From contig NZ_FMBK01000005.1 of NCBI RefSeq assembly GCF_900095025.1, positions 1 to 64,000 of the forward strand: DNA of 64,000 nt, written 5' to 3'. Below, piece after piece: positions 8,120-16,669 of the stretch. The position numbers and the translations under genes were made by a program. Source of the stretch: Acinetobacter albensis. GTDB lineage: Bacteria > Pseudomonadota > Gammaproteobacteria > Pseudomonadales > Moraxellaceae. The first letter of the stretch is position 1. Each line of letters starts with the position of its first letter. Under the pieces are notes generated by a model. That model saw only the letters and a list, made by a program, of their open reading frames with translations, was not told the origin of the DNA and did no database searches.

Positions 8120-10138
8120 ATGCAGCAGGAGCATCTACAAGCAGATATTTTAATATCACAATATCAAAAGATTGCGGAACAGCTCGTGAGAGTTTCGCCT
8201 CAGTTGAATGATATTGTTCAAGATCAACTGAGTATTATTGGTCATTTGACGCCACAAAATATGTTTCGGATTGATCAAGCCGCACATACAGTATTTATTG
8301 CCAATGGATTATTACAACTTAAATTTCATCCACCTACTGCAGATAAAAAAAATATAGTACAGCGTGATTTTACTTTTCGAGGACAAAAAGCAGAGTTGTT
8401 AGAAGAGTTTTTATTGCATGATTTATATTTTTTAACGCAAGATTTAAAGCCACAACACACCCTTTTTCTGCGTCAAAAAGTGCAACAATTTCGAAAGCTG
8501 CTGCTTGATCAGGTGTTTGATTGGGTCAATGGACAGCAAAGGGTCCACTCTTTTTTATCACATCTGACTTTGGCAGAAGCAGAGCTAATAGATCATCTAA
8601 TGATGAGTGCCGATTTTTATTCCTCAGCTATTTTGACCGACTCTGTACAGCTTGCTAGTGAATTGCCTAATACCGTCATTCAGACCATACAAAAAATGTG
8701 TCATTTGGAGGTCATGTCTAGTGATGAGTTTCTGCCTATTCAACTCTTGATGGAATGTTGGGACGATTTTTGTTTTAGCGCGGCACAATTTTTACCTGCG
8801 CCGATGTATCGCATTATGGCGCTTTCGTTTGAAGAGCGTTTTAATTTAAATGAATTGATTGAATATCAAGATGATATTGTGTTGTTGTATCGCCATGCAC
8901 AAGAAAAATCACATTTATTGGGATTCGTACGTTTAATGCAACGTGAACTCTGGTCACGTGACGACCTCTTGTCTAAATATAATTTCCTGTATAGCAGCTC
9001 AACAGTCTGGCAAAAAAAAGTAGCCAAACTGCCACTTTTTGATTATTCACGTACTGTAAATTGGTTATTTAAACAATCAAGTGATGTACTGGATTGGATC
9101 AGTTCTCATATTCAACATAGCAGTGTTCGGGTTGCAGTGACTGCTTTAAGCTTCATTGATACTAGTCAGGTGCATTCACAGGTTATTTTAGCCACTTTAC
9201 AGTATTTTCAGCAAACTTCAGCGCGGATGTTTATCCATAGCTGTCATTATTATGCGATGCAAGAATCGTGGTTTGACCCTGAAAATAATCATTCAATGAT
9301 TTTAAAAGGACAGAAACAATCTTTAGATGATCAGCGCATTGCGATTAGCCCTTCTATTTTGTATCTGGATGAGTGGATGCAGCTCATGCAAAGTATGGTT
9401 CAAAAAAACGATCAGTCTGTTAAAATAATATATTTGCGTTTAAGTCGTGTCATGCAAACATATATGCTGCACTTGCACCACATTAGCGTTGCATTGCCCG
9501 AAGATTTAATCGTGTATATCCATCCAGAAACCCATCAAAATCGTGATTTTTATGGTGTATTACAACGACATAAAATGCAGTTAGATGAGTTTAGGTCACA
9601 ATTCTATTTACGGGGTCATCATATTCGTGTTTCTATTTTTGATTCGTTTGTACGTGATTATTTAGTTGATTATTTTGCTGATAATAAAATGATATCTAAA
9701 CATGTCTCTTGGATGGGGTTATTTCAACACGCTATTGTTTGGCATGATCAAGTTCAAAAACAAGATATTATGAGCCAGCTTAAGAAAAATCTTGCTCAGC
9801 CATTACAACCGATGATGCCTGAACAATGTATACAGTTTTTAGGTTGGAGTTTTGAAGAGCTCGCAGATTTAGACCGAATTATTCAGGAATCTAAAAAGTG
9901 TCACAATTGTTTGGCAGCAAGTTATGCACAGCGAATTATTGAAAAAGAATATGTGGCATTTCATATGGCTTCACAAACGGGTAAGCATCATATGACTTTG
10001 GGATGTTATCTTAAAGATGGACAATTGATTTATGATCAGCTGGAGTATGCACACAATAAAAAGACAGAATATCTCTTTGTAAATATCGCGCTTCAATTTA
10101 TCTCTTGGTTAAACACCGAATATGCACCTTTTAAGTGA
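8120..10138 (+). CDS. Large protein with PcfJ-like C-terminal domain
   Basis: This 672-residue protein has no family that I can name for its first 560 residues, which look soluble and mostly helical, rich in Leu, Gln and His, with no signal peptide or membrane span. The last 108 residues resemble the PcfJ domain: KKCHNCLAASY (592-602), a basic strand, KHHMTLGCYL and a DQLEYAHNK block. PcfJ-like proteins are usually found on conjugative plasmids and phages beside PcfK, but no such partner is here. The start ATG follows GAGG at 8111-8114. It is followed 88 bp later by a Pif1-type helicase on the same strand. Base composition is like its neighbours, so recent transfer is not evident. Confidence 0.65.
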   Translation: MQQEHLQADILISQYQKIAEQLVRVSPQLNDIVQDQLSIIGHLTPQNMFRIDQAAHTVFIANGLLQLKFHPPTADKKNIVQRDFTFRGQKAELLEEFLLHDLYFLTQDLKPQHTLFLRQKVQQFRKLLLDQVFDWVNGQQRVHSFLSHLTLAEAELIDHLMMSADFYSSAILTDSVQLASELPNTVIQTIQKMCHLEVMSSDEFLPIQLLMECWDDFCFSAAQFLPAPMYRIMALSFEERFNLNELIEYQDDIVLLYRHAQEKSHLLGFVRLMQRELWSRDDLLSKYNFLYSSSTVWQKKVAKLPLFDYSRTVNWLFKQSSDVLDWISSHIQHSSVRVAVTALSFIDTSQVHSQVILATLQYFQQTSARMFIHSCHYYAMQESWFDPENNHSMILKGQKQSLDDQRIAISPSILYLDEWMQLMQSMVQKNDQSVKIIYLRLSRVMQTYMLHLHHISVALPEDLIVYIHPETHQNRDFYGVLQRHKMQLDEFRSQFYLRGHHIRVSIFDSFVRDYLVDYFADNKMISKHVSWMGLFQHAIVWHDQVQKQDIMSQLKKNLAQPLQPMMPEQCIQFLGWSFEELADLDRIIQESKKCHNCLAASYAQRIIEKEYVAFHMASQTGKHHMTLGCYLKDGQLIYDQLEYAHNKKTEYLFVNIALQFISWLNTEYAPFK

Positions 10139-10226
10139 CACCAGATGACGTTAAACTTTTTTCTAGACTTAACTTTTGGAGAAAAAATCGGTAGGCTATA
10201 GCCGTTAATTTATGGTTATAGGTCTT

Positions 10227-11942
10227 ATGAAACAAGAAACTGCACTTAAGCTTCTAAAAGCAGGCGAAAATGTCTTTTTAACAGGTTCGGCTGGTGCAGG
10301 AAAAACCTATACACTCAATCAGTACATCAATTACTTGAAAGCGCGTAAAGTTCCCGTTGCTATCACTGCATCAACAGGGATTGCAGCTACACATATGAAT
10401 GGCATGACTATTCATACTTGGGCTGGCATAGGCATTAAAGATTTTTTATCTGATGCTGATTTAAAAAATATGAAGGAACGTAAATATTTAAAAGAGCATT
10501 TGGAAAATGCCCAAGTATTGATTATCGATGAAATTTCAATGTTACATGCGAAGCAGTTGAATTTGGTCAATCAGGTTTTAAAATATTTTAAAGAAAGTGA
10601 TGAAGCATTCGGTGGAATTCAGGTCATTGTCGCGGGAGACTTTTTTCAGTTGCCACCAGTAGGTAAAAAAGAAGAGAGCAACCGTGATAAATTCTGTTTT
10701 ATGTCAGATGCATGGGTGGAAGCCAAATTTCGTGTGTGTTACTTGACTGAACAGCATCGTCAAGGTAACGATTATTTAAATGACATCTTAAATGCGATTC
10801 GCAGTCAAACAGTCAGTACCGAACATCTGCAGGCATTAAAACAAACAGGTGAGCAAAATATTGGTGAAACCTTTACCCGTTTATATACTCACAATATGGA
10901 TGTAGACAGTATCAATTTTAAGCATTTGAATGCGATTGATGCCGAGGAGCGACAGTTTGCTGCGCTCTGTGACGGGAATGATAAACTCATTGACACTTTA
11001 AAGTCTTCGGTACGCGCGCCCGAAAACCTGACTTTGAAGAAAAATGCCAAAGTCATGTTTGTGAAAAATAACTTTGACATGGGTTACATTAACGGCAGTC
11101 TGGGTGAAGTGATCGGATTTGAAGAAGATGATGATCATGGCATTTTACCGAAAGTAAAATTGACAGATGGGACAGTTCTGATTGTGCCACCTGAAACATG
11201 GTCGGTCGATAATGAAGCAGGAAAAACCATTGCCAGTTTTCAGCAAATTCCTTTACGTTTGGCATGGGCGATTACGATTCATAAATCACAAGGAATGACT
11301 TTAGAATCGGCTGAAATTAATTTGGCCAATACCTTTGAAAAAGGTCAGGGCTACGTCGCATTATCACGTTTAAAAGCGTTAGATGGCCTGAAATTGTTGG
11401 GGATCAATCAGCAAGCTTTAGAGTTGGATAGTTTGTCAATTAAAGCAGACCGACGTTTTCAGGAGTTGTCAGTCGAAGCTGAAAATCATTTTGAACTTAT
11501 TGATTTGGCACCACAACATAAAGCATTTATTCGACATTGTGGCGGTACGCTGAACGAAACTGAAATTACGCGAAACGAAAAGAAAATAGCTAAAAGTGGT
11601 ACTAAAACCAATTATGCCACGGCTACACTGGATGAAACTCGTGCACTGTTTGAAGAAGGTTATGAAATTCAGGATATTGCGGTTGAACGTAGCCTAACAC
11701 CTGCGACCATTATCAATCATTTGGCAAAGCTGCATAAAGAACAGGGTCTTGATATTTCCGTGGCACATCCCGGTGAGGAAGTGGTTGAGCAAGTGCGAAA
11801 AATTTACAAGCGTTTAATTAAGCGTCAAAGTCCTGAAAATTTCAGTGAAGATGGCGTCATTAAACTGCGTCCTATTGTTGAATTGACCAGCCCCAAAATG
11901 GGCTATGATCAAGTGCGTTTGGCTTTGCTTTTTGTTGAATAA
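10227..11942 (+). CDS. Pif1-family DNA helicase with C-terminal helix-turn-helix
   Basis: About 571 residues. Walker A GSAGAGKT and the Walker B VLIIDEISMLH place it in the SF1B Pif1/RecD group; GDFFQLPPV, the QHRQ motif, IHKSQGMTLE and GYVALSRLK are the later helicase motifs in order. The last quarter carries a helix-turn-helix-like stretch, LFEEGYEIQDIAVERSL, resembling the HTH_40 domain seen at the end of some helicases. Such enzymes unwind forked or G-quadruplex DNA. The ATG at 10227 was chosen since the one at 10212 has no ribosome site. A linked role with the upstream PcfJ-like gene is possible but not shown. Confidence 0.87.
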   Translation: MKQETALKLLKAGENVFLTGSAGAGKTYTLNQYINYLKARKVPVAITASTGIAATHMNGMTIHTWAGIGIKDFLSDADLKNMKERKYLKEHLENAQVLIIDEISMLHAKQLNLVNQVLKYFKESDEAFGGIQVIVAGDFFQLPPVGKKEESNRDKFCFMSDAWVEAKFRVCYLTEQHRQGNDYLNDILNAIRSQTVSTEHLQALKQTGEQNIGETFTRLYTHNMDVDSINFKHLNAIDAEERQFAALCDGNDKLIDTLKSSVRAPENLTLKKNAKVMFVKNNFDMGYINGSLGEVIGFEEDDDHGILPKVKLTDGTVLIVPPETWSVDNEAGKTIASFQQIPLRLAWAITIHKSQGMTLESAEINLANTFEKGQGYVALSRLKALDGLKLLGINQQALELDSLSIKADRRFQELSVEAENHFELIDLAPQHKAFIRHCGGTLNETEITRNEKKIAKSGTKTNYATATLDETRALFEEGYEIQDIAVERSLTPATIINHLAKLHKEQGLDISVAHPGEEVVEQVRKIYKRLIKRQSPENFSEDGVIKLRPIVELTSPKMGYDQVRLALLFVE

Positions 11943-12019
11943 AGACCAATATGTCGATGAAAAATATTTTATAGGCCATAAATTCAGTCTAGTCTTGCCT
12001 AATCTATTTTTATGAGTCA

Positions 12020-12050
12020 AAAAATTCCCCTTAATTGTGGGGATTTTTTC
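12020..12050 (+). terminator. Intrinsic terminator after the helicase gene
   Basis: Stem TCCCC / GGGGA extended by an A-run pairing with the following T-run, eight-base loop. The stem is short, but the T-run is six bases. Confidence 0.7.
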
Positions 12051-12159
12051 AAGTGCTTCGCATAATGTGTTGTCTTACTTGGCTTCATTACCACTAGGCG
12101 TCTAATTTTTTAAAGAAGAGACTTTTTGTTGAAAAGATCATCGAATAGAAACAAAGGTG

Positions 12160-12178
12160 AAAATCATTAATTGATTTT
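12160..12178. promoter_or_regulatory. Dyad upstream of metR
   Basis: Inverted repeat AAAATCA / TGATTTT around TTAAT, about 50 bp before the metR start. It could be an autoregulatory LysR-type site, but it does not match the TGAA-N5-TTCA MetR consensus, so the assignment is weak. Confidence 0.3.
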
Positions 12179-12226
12179 ATGATAAGATGAGATTTATTCA
12201 TTTAAATATTGTTATTGGTTTTGTTC

Positions 12227-13147
12227 ATGCTTGAAATTCGCCATTTAAAAACCTTAACTGCATTGCGTGAACATGGTTCATTGGTTGCTGCCGCGAATGA
12301 TTTGTGTTTAACGCCGTCGGCTATTTCACATCAATTAAAAGAATTGGATCATTGGTACGGCGTAGAAGTGGTCAATCGTCGTAGCAGACCAGTAACATTT
12401 TCAAATGTAGGACAGCGTTTACTTAAATTGGCTGATGATGTATTGCCACAAATTCAAATTACTCAAACAGATATTACCCGTATAGTGCATGGTCAGACAG
12501 GAAGAATTATTTTCTCATCCGAGTGTCATAGCTGTTTTGACTGGTTAATGCCCTTATTAAATCAGTATCGCCATCAATATCCTGATGTTGATTTAGATTT
12601 TGCTTCAGGTTTTGAATCAAATCCACATGAACTGTTGCAAAACAATGAATTTGATCTATTAATTACAGCCGACCCAATTGCTTTAAAAGGGATTGAATAT
12701 TTCCCAATTTTTGAATATGAATCACGGTTGGTCTTATCCAATACCCATCCCTTGGTAAGAGTAGAGCGTATTAATGTCCAAGAGTTAGCAGATGAGACAT
12801 TAATTACCTACCCAGTGGATAAACACCGTTTAGATATCATGTCGAAATTATTTATTCCCGCCAACATTTTACCGAAACATATTCGTACCACCGATTTAAC
12901 CCAAATGCTGATTCAGTTGGTGGCAAGTGGACGGGGTATTGCTGCTTTACCCGATTGGGTAGTGAATGAGTATGAACAAAAAGGCTGGGTGACTTCTCGA
13001 CGTTTACACTGTGTTTCGTCTACAGGACTACGTCGTACTTTATATGCAGGTTATCGAATTGAAGAAAAAGAAAAAAGCTATTTCGAGGGTTTTTTAAAGC
13101 AACTGGCAAAATTTTCTCAAAAACGAAACCAGTATTATTCTTCTTAA
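12227..13147 (+). CDS. metR: LysR-family regulator MetR
   Basis: 306 residues, a LysR-type activator that controls methionine biosynthesis genes with homocysteine as coregulator. The N-terminal winged helix-turn-helix (residues about 1-60, MLEIRHLKTL start) is followed by the effector domain. Diagnostic MetR blocks are ECHSCFDWL near residue 98, DFASGF, the ESRLVL strand, LITYPVDKHRLD and GIAALPDWVV, all matching E. coli MetR closely. The ATG at 12227 replaces a longer TTG start, because it gives the standard MetR N-terminus. metE and other targets are not adjacent. Confidence 0.92.
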   Translation: MLEIRHLKTLTALREHGSLVAAANDLCLTPSAISHQLKELDHWYGVEVVNRRSRPVTFSNVGQRLLKLADDVLPQIQITQTDITRIVHGQTGRIIFSSECHSCFDWLMPLLNQYRHQYPDVDLDFASGFESNPHELLQNNEFDLLITADPIALKGIEYFPIFEYESRLVLSNTHPLVRVERINVQELADETLITYPVDKHRLDIMSKLFIPANILPKHIRTTDLTQMLIQLVASGRGIAALPDWVVNEYEQKGWVTSRRLHCVSSTGLRRTLYAGYRIEEKEKSYFEGFLKQLAKFSQKRNQYYSS

Positions 13148-13336
13148 ATGAGGATTGATCTGAAAATGAAGAGCTGATTTATACCCAGCTCTTCTAAAAA
13201 ATGACAAAATAAATGAATTACATAAATATTAAAAATAATGAGAATTGCATCGAATAAAAGCTATACAAGGATATATAAAATTTCTAAAATTCGTGTGGAT
13301 ATTTTTAACTCACATGACTCTTTTTCAGGTCTATTT

Positions 13337-14350
13337 ATGCCTAAACCTAAACCGCCTTCACATAAGCAATTGTTATCCGTTATTCAAACACAAACTGCTA
13401 TTGCAAAGCTTGGACTTGATTTGAATGCAGTGATGACTTTGGTTGCAGAGCAGGTTCAAAGCATTACTCAAGCCAAAGGGGCAGTGGTTGAATTAGCCGA
13501 AGATGGAGATATGGTGTATCGGGCAGTATCTGGGGGTGCATCGCATTTTTTGGGCTTAAGATTAAAACTTCAAAATAGTTTATCGGGTTTATGTATTGCC
13601 CAAAATACCACTTTATATTGCAAAGATAGTGAAGTTGATTTACGTGTTGATCGAGAAGCATGCCGTCGAGTTGGTTTGCGCTCGATGGCTGTTGTGCCTT
13701 TAATTCATTGCGGTGAAGCCATTGGTGTACTCAAAATTTATTCAGAAAATGTGAATGCCTTTAAAGCCGAAGATTTGCAAATTTTAACGCTCATGTCAGA
13801 GTTAATTGCTGCGGCAATGTACCATGCAACCAAGTTTGGGGCGCAAGAATTATATAAATTAGCCACTCAAGATCATTTAACAGGTTTGGCCAATCGGGCT
13901 TTATTTTTAGACTGTTTACGTCAAGGGGTTGAAAAAGCAAAAACAGAGAACAAGACTTTAGGCATACTCATGATTGATATGGACGGGTTAAAACCCATCA
14001 ATGATGAATTTGGACATCGCATGGGAGATGCTGCTTTAAAGGAAATGGCAAAGCGTATCTTAACCAATACTCACCATGAAGACTTGGTCGCCCGTTTGGG
14101 AGGAGATGAATTTGCTGTCATTTTGAGTTCTAATGGGCAGCAGAGTGTTGCAAAAGCAGCAATGAACAAAATAGCTGAAGCCTGTGGTTTACCCTTTGCT
14201 TTTGAAAATGTACGACTAACTATTGGTGCCAGTATTGGTTTGGCTGTTTATCCAGAAAATGCACAAGATTTAGAGCATTTATTAGAATATGCAGATTTAA
14301 AAATGTATGAAAATAAGAGACAAAAAAAGCAAACCATACTGCAAATTTAA
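13337..14350 (+). CDS. GAF-GGDEF diguanylate cyclase
   Basis: Using the ATG at 13337 (AGG 7 nt upstream) the protein has 337 residues: a GAF sensor domain (about 15-165) and a GGDEF domain (about 175-335) that would make cyclic di-GMP. The catalytic signature is intact as LGGDEF (GGDEF at 255-259), and IDMDGLKPIND carries the metal-binding aspartate. The inhibitory I-site position, normally RxxD, reads HHED, so product feedback inhibition is probably lost. No membrane segment is visible, so the GAF domain should sense a cytoplasmic signal. It stands alone between metR and a convergent gene. Confidence 0.9.
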   Translation: MPKPKPPSHKQLLSVIQTQTAIAKLGLDLNAVMTLVAEQVQSITQAKGAVVELAEDGDMVYRAVSGGASHFLGLRLKLQNSLSGLCIAQNTTLYCKDSEVDLRVDREACRRVGLRSMAVVPLIHCGEAIGVLKIYSENVNAFKAEDLQILTLMSELIAAAMYHATKFGAQELYKLATQDHLTGLANRALFLDCLRQGVEKAKTENKTLGILMIDMDGLKPINDEFGHRMGDAALKEMAKRILTNTHHEDLVARLGGDEFAVILSSNGQQSVAKAAMNKIAEACGLPFAFENVRLTIGASIGLAVYPENAQDLEHLLEYADLKMYENKRQKKQTILQI

Positions 14351-14389
14351 ACGCAAAATTTTCTCAGTTTAAAATCTTGATTCCAATAT

Positions 14390-14842
14390 TTATGATGTTC
14401 CGATAAATAGCGTCAAGAGACCTGCGGCAATTAAAGGCCCAACAGGTACACCGCGTAATGCCGCAACACCTGCAACCGTGCCAATCAACAACCCCGCTAC
14501 AACATCTGGTTGATTGGTCATCAATTTGACACCGCGACCGCCTAGCCAAGCCACCAAAAGACCAATCGCAATTGCAAGTAATGATTTCCAGCTCATAAAG
14601 GATTTTAAAATGGCTTCGCCGGGAATTTTCCCACTGGCGATTGGCGTTAAAACGCCAATCGTTAAAATAATAATGCCAATGTTGAGACCGTGTTGTTGTA
14701 AATAAGGAAAAAACTCACTCAGTGGGGTAATTCGAAATACAATCAGCACACCAGCTGCAATAGTGACAGCACTATTGTGACTAAAAATACCGCAAGCCAA
14801 TAAAACCAACAACACGATCAGATTTAAATCTATATGAGACAT
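14390..14842 (-). CDS. DUF441 (YeaL-type) inner-membrane protein
   Basis: 150 residues with four or five hydrophobic segments, including [29 protein letters not shown] and the glycine-rich [22 protein letters not shown] block that is typical of the DUF441/YeaL family. Function is unknown. The length matches E. coli YeaL (148). The ATG at 14842 is preferred over an in-frame TTG seven codons upstream. It converges on the cyclase gene with about 40 bp between the stops. Confidence 0.85.
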   Translation of the reverse strand: MSHIDLNLIVLLVLLACGIFSHNSAVTIAAGVLIVFRITPLSEFFPYLQQHGLNIGIIILTIGVLTPIASGKIPGEAILKSFMSWKSLLAIAIGLLVAWLGGRGVKLMTNQPDVVAGLLIGTVAGVAALRGVPVGPLIAAGLLTLFIGTS

Positions 14843-14967
14843 TATTTGGGGGAGAGATAACAAAACAAAGCTTATTGTAGCGGGTTTTAAGCTTTAATTG
14901 ATGATTAAAAATAGTGGATTATTAAAATATTATCCATTTCCGTATAGAATGCTTTTATTGAGAAAAT

Positions 14968-14973
14968 GAAGGA
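14968..14973 (+). promoter_or_regulatory. Shine-Dalgarno that sets the start of the RsuA-like gene
   Basis: GAAGGA ends 7 nt before the ATG at 14981 and overlaps an in-frame upstream ATG at 14966. The upstream codon therefore lies inside the ribosome site and is unlikely to be used. Confidence 0.75.
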
Positions 14974-14980
14974 CCAAATT

Positions 14981-15691
14981 ATGTTTTTGGAAAGAATGTT
15001 GCAATCACAAGGTTTTGGTTCGCGTAAACATTGTCAACAACTGATTAAAAATGGAGCGGTCTCGATTGAGGGAGAAAAAATTGATCAACCTAAGCATAAA
15101 CTTGATTTAAATAATTTGAGTTTTTCTGTCTATGATAAACATTTTGAGTATCGTGAAAAGGTCTATATTGCTTTAAATAAACCACAAGGTTATGAATGTT
15201 CTCATCAAGCTACCCATCATTTTAGTGTATTTGATTTTTTTAATGATGTGTTAAGGAATCGTGGTTTGCAATGTGTTGGACGTTTGGATCAAGATACCAG
15301 TGGGCTTTTATTGCTCACTGATGATGGTCAGTTTTTACAAGCTTTAACGCATCCGAAAAAGCATGTGGCGAAGGTTTATCGGATGCAAACGGTTGATCCT
15401 GTGACCGAGCAGCAAATTTTACAATTACAACAGGGTGTTGAATTGCACAATGAATCTGGCGTTTTTGCAGCCACAAGTATTGTTCAACTTGCAGAAAATG
15501 AATTACAGATGACCATTCATCAAGGTGTTTACCATCAAGTTAAGCGAATGCTTGCTGCTGTAGGCAATAAAGTTGAACGATTACAGCGTCAACAAATTGG
15601 CGCTTTAACCCTGCCAGAATTAGAGCAAGGCAAATGGATATATCTAAATGCTGAACAAGTTGAATTAGCGAAAACCCGCATGACTACTTAA
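14981..15691 (+). CDS. RsuA-family pseudouridine synthase
   Basis: 236 residues: an N-terminal S4 RNA-binding domain (MLQSQGFGSRKHCQQLIKNG region, 6-25) followed by the RsuA/RluB/E/F catalytic domain with GRLDQDTSGLLLLT, in which Asp103 is the catalytic aspartate. The best guess is the 16S rRNA pseudouridine-516 synthase, judging from length and the S4 domain; RluE-type 23S activity cannot be excluded. Its last 8 bp overlap the convergent GNAT gene end. Confidence 0.88.
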   Translation: MFLERMLQSQGFGSRKHCQQLIKNGAVSIEGEKIDQPKHKLDLNNLSFSVYDKHFEYREKVYIALNKPQGYECSHQATHHFSVFDFFNDVLRNRGLQCVGRLDQDTSGLLLLTDDGQFLQALTHPKKHVAKVYRMQTVDPVTEQQILQLQQGVELHNESGVFAATSIVQLAENELQMTIHQGVYHQVKRMLAAVGNKVERLQRQQIGALTLPELEQGKWIYLNAEQVELAKTRMTT

Positions 15692-16127
15692 GAAAACAGT
15701 GATAAGTCTGAAATTCATTATCTTTAACAAATCCCATTTGTTCATAGAGCTGATGGGAATGATAATTATTTTTTTGTGTTTCTAGGCTAATACGTTGCGC
15801 GTTTTCATGCCGTGCAAATAAAATAGCAGTATCAATCAATTGTTTTGCAGAACCTTGACGACGATAAATTGGCGTAACATACACATCATCCAAAATATAA
15901 TAAATAGAACAGGCAACAGATGAAAAACCCATATATAACAATACAAAGCCAGTGAAAATATCATCTTTTACATGAACAAAAATAACACTTTCTTGGTTTA
16001 GAAATCGTTGTTTTAAAAATTGATAAGAAAGTTCTAAATTTGAGGATGCCCCATAAAACTGTCGATATTCATCAAATAAAACAGCAAGTGGTTGTAAATC
16101 TTCTAAAGTCGCACGTCTAACGATCAT
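15684..16127 (-). CDS. GNAT-family N-acetyltransferase
   Basis: 147 residues with a full GNAT fold: the beta4-strand YYILDDVYVTPIYRRQGSAK contains the acetyl-CoA pyrophosphate-binding R-x-x-G-x-A signature, and the C-terminus has LYEQMGF. The substrate is unknown. It lies 93 bp downstream of the RelB/DinJ-like gene on the same strand. It lacks the FxCGxxxLDxFL-type N-terminus of TacT toxins, so a toxin role is unlikely, though the gene order invites the question. Confidence 0.88.
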   Translation of the reverse strand: MIVRRATLEDLQPLAVLFDEYRQFYGASSNLELSYQFLKQRFLNQESVIFVHVKDDIFTGFVLLYMGFSSVACSIYYILDDVYVTPIYRRQGSAKQLIDTAILFARHENAQRISLETQKNNYHSHQLYEQMGFVKDNEFQTYHCFLK

Positions 16128-16220
16128 ACTTTTACTCCATGCTTTTTTATTGTATTGGCATGAAGCATACCTAAATTTTTATCAAATTTTTTCTAAATTT
16201 TGTTTGTAAATGCAACACTG

Positions 16221-16556
16221 TTAAGTTTTGTCACTCTCACCCAAAATTGCATTCAGTTCTTCAAATAAATCTAAATGATCATCATCCTCTAAATTTAATT
16301 CTTGTTCAGTAGAAATAGAAGATTCTAAATCACCATGAACTGGGTTTTGTTGCTTGAGTTTACGAAGTTTAATGAGTTGTTCTAAATTAATACTCTGATT
16401 TTCAATAGAAAATGGGATAGATTTGGTGAGAACCACTTGCTTGAAAAAAAGTCGCACTGCTTGGGCAGGTGTAATCCCCAATTGTTTAAAAACAGCAAAA
16501 GCATGTTTTTTTTCTTGGGAGTCAAGTCTGATTTGATAAACTTCTGTTTTTCTCAT
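16221..16556 (-). CDS. RelB/DinJ-family antitoxin-like protein without toxin
   Basis: 111 residues. The N-terminal 45 residues form a ribbon-helix-helix domain of the RelB/DinJ type: a basic strand VYQIRLDSQEKKHAF, then QLGITPAQAVRLFFKQV and the SIPF motif found in DinJ. The C-terminal half is acidic (EDDDHLDLFEELNAIL), as in the toxin-binding tails of such antitoxins, but longer than usual. No YafQ/RelE-like toxin lies on either side. It may be an orphan regulator. A 13-bp dyad 56 bp upstream could be its operator. Confidence 0.78.
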   Translation of the reverse strand: MRKTEVYQIRLDSQEKKHAFAVFKQLGITPAQAVRLFFKQVVLTKSIPFSIENQSINLEQLIKLRKLKQQNPVHGDLESSISTEQELNLEDDDHLDLFEELNAILGESDKT

Positions 16557-16611
16557 GATTTTAAAGGCATCTAATTACTTAACTTTTCAGCATTTATTCT
16601 AATCGAATCGA

Positions 16612-16624
16612 ATTGAATTTCAAT
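16612..16624. promoter_or_regulatory. Dyad upstream of the RelB/DinJ-like gene
   Basis: Perfect inverted repeat ATTGAA-T-TTCAAT, preceded by the short direct repeat ATCGA ATCGA. A ribbon-helix-helix autorepressor would be expected to bind such a short palindrome; this role is inferred. Confidence 0.35.
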
Positions 16625-16669
16625 GTTCATACATCACATTTTCTAAAATATTTTGTAATGACAAGCATA

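Noticed and set aside
13168..13194. Hairpin after metR (GAAGAGCTG / CAGCTCTTC) as an intrinsic terminator
   Set aside because: The stem is good but it is followed by A-rich, not T-rich, sequence on the plus strand.
15684..16127. GNAT gene as a TacT-type toxin
   Set aside because: It lacks the diagnostic TacT N-terminal motif and looks like an ordinary acetyltransferase.
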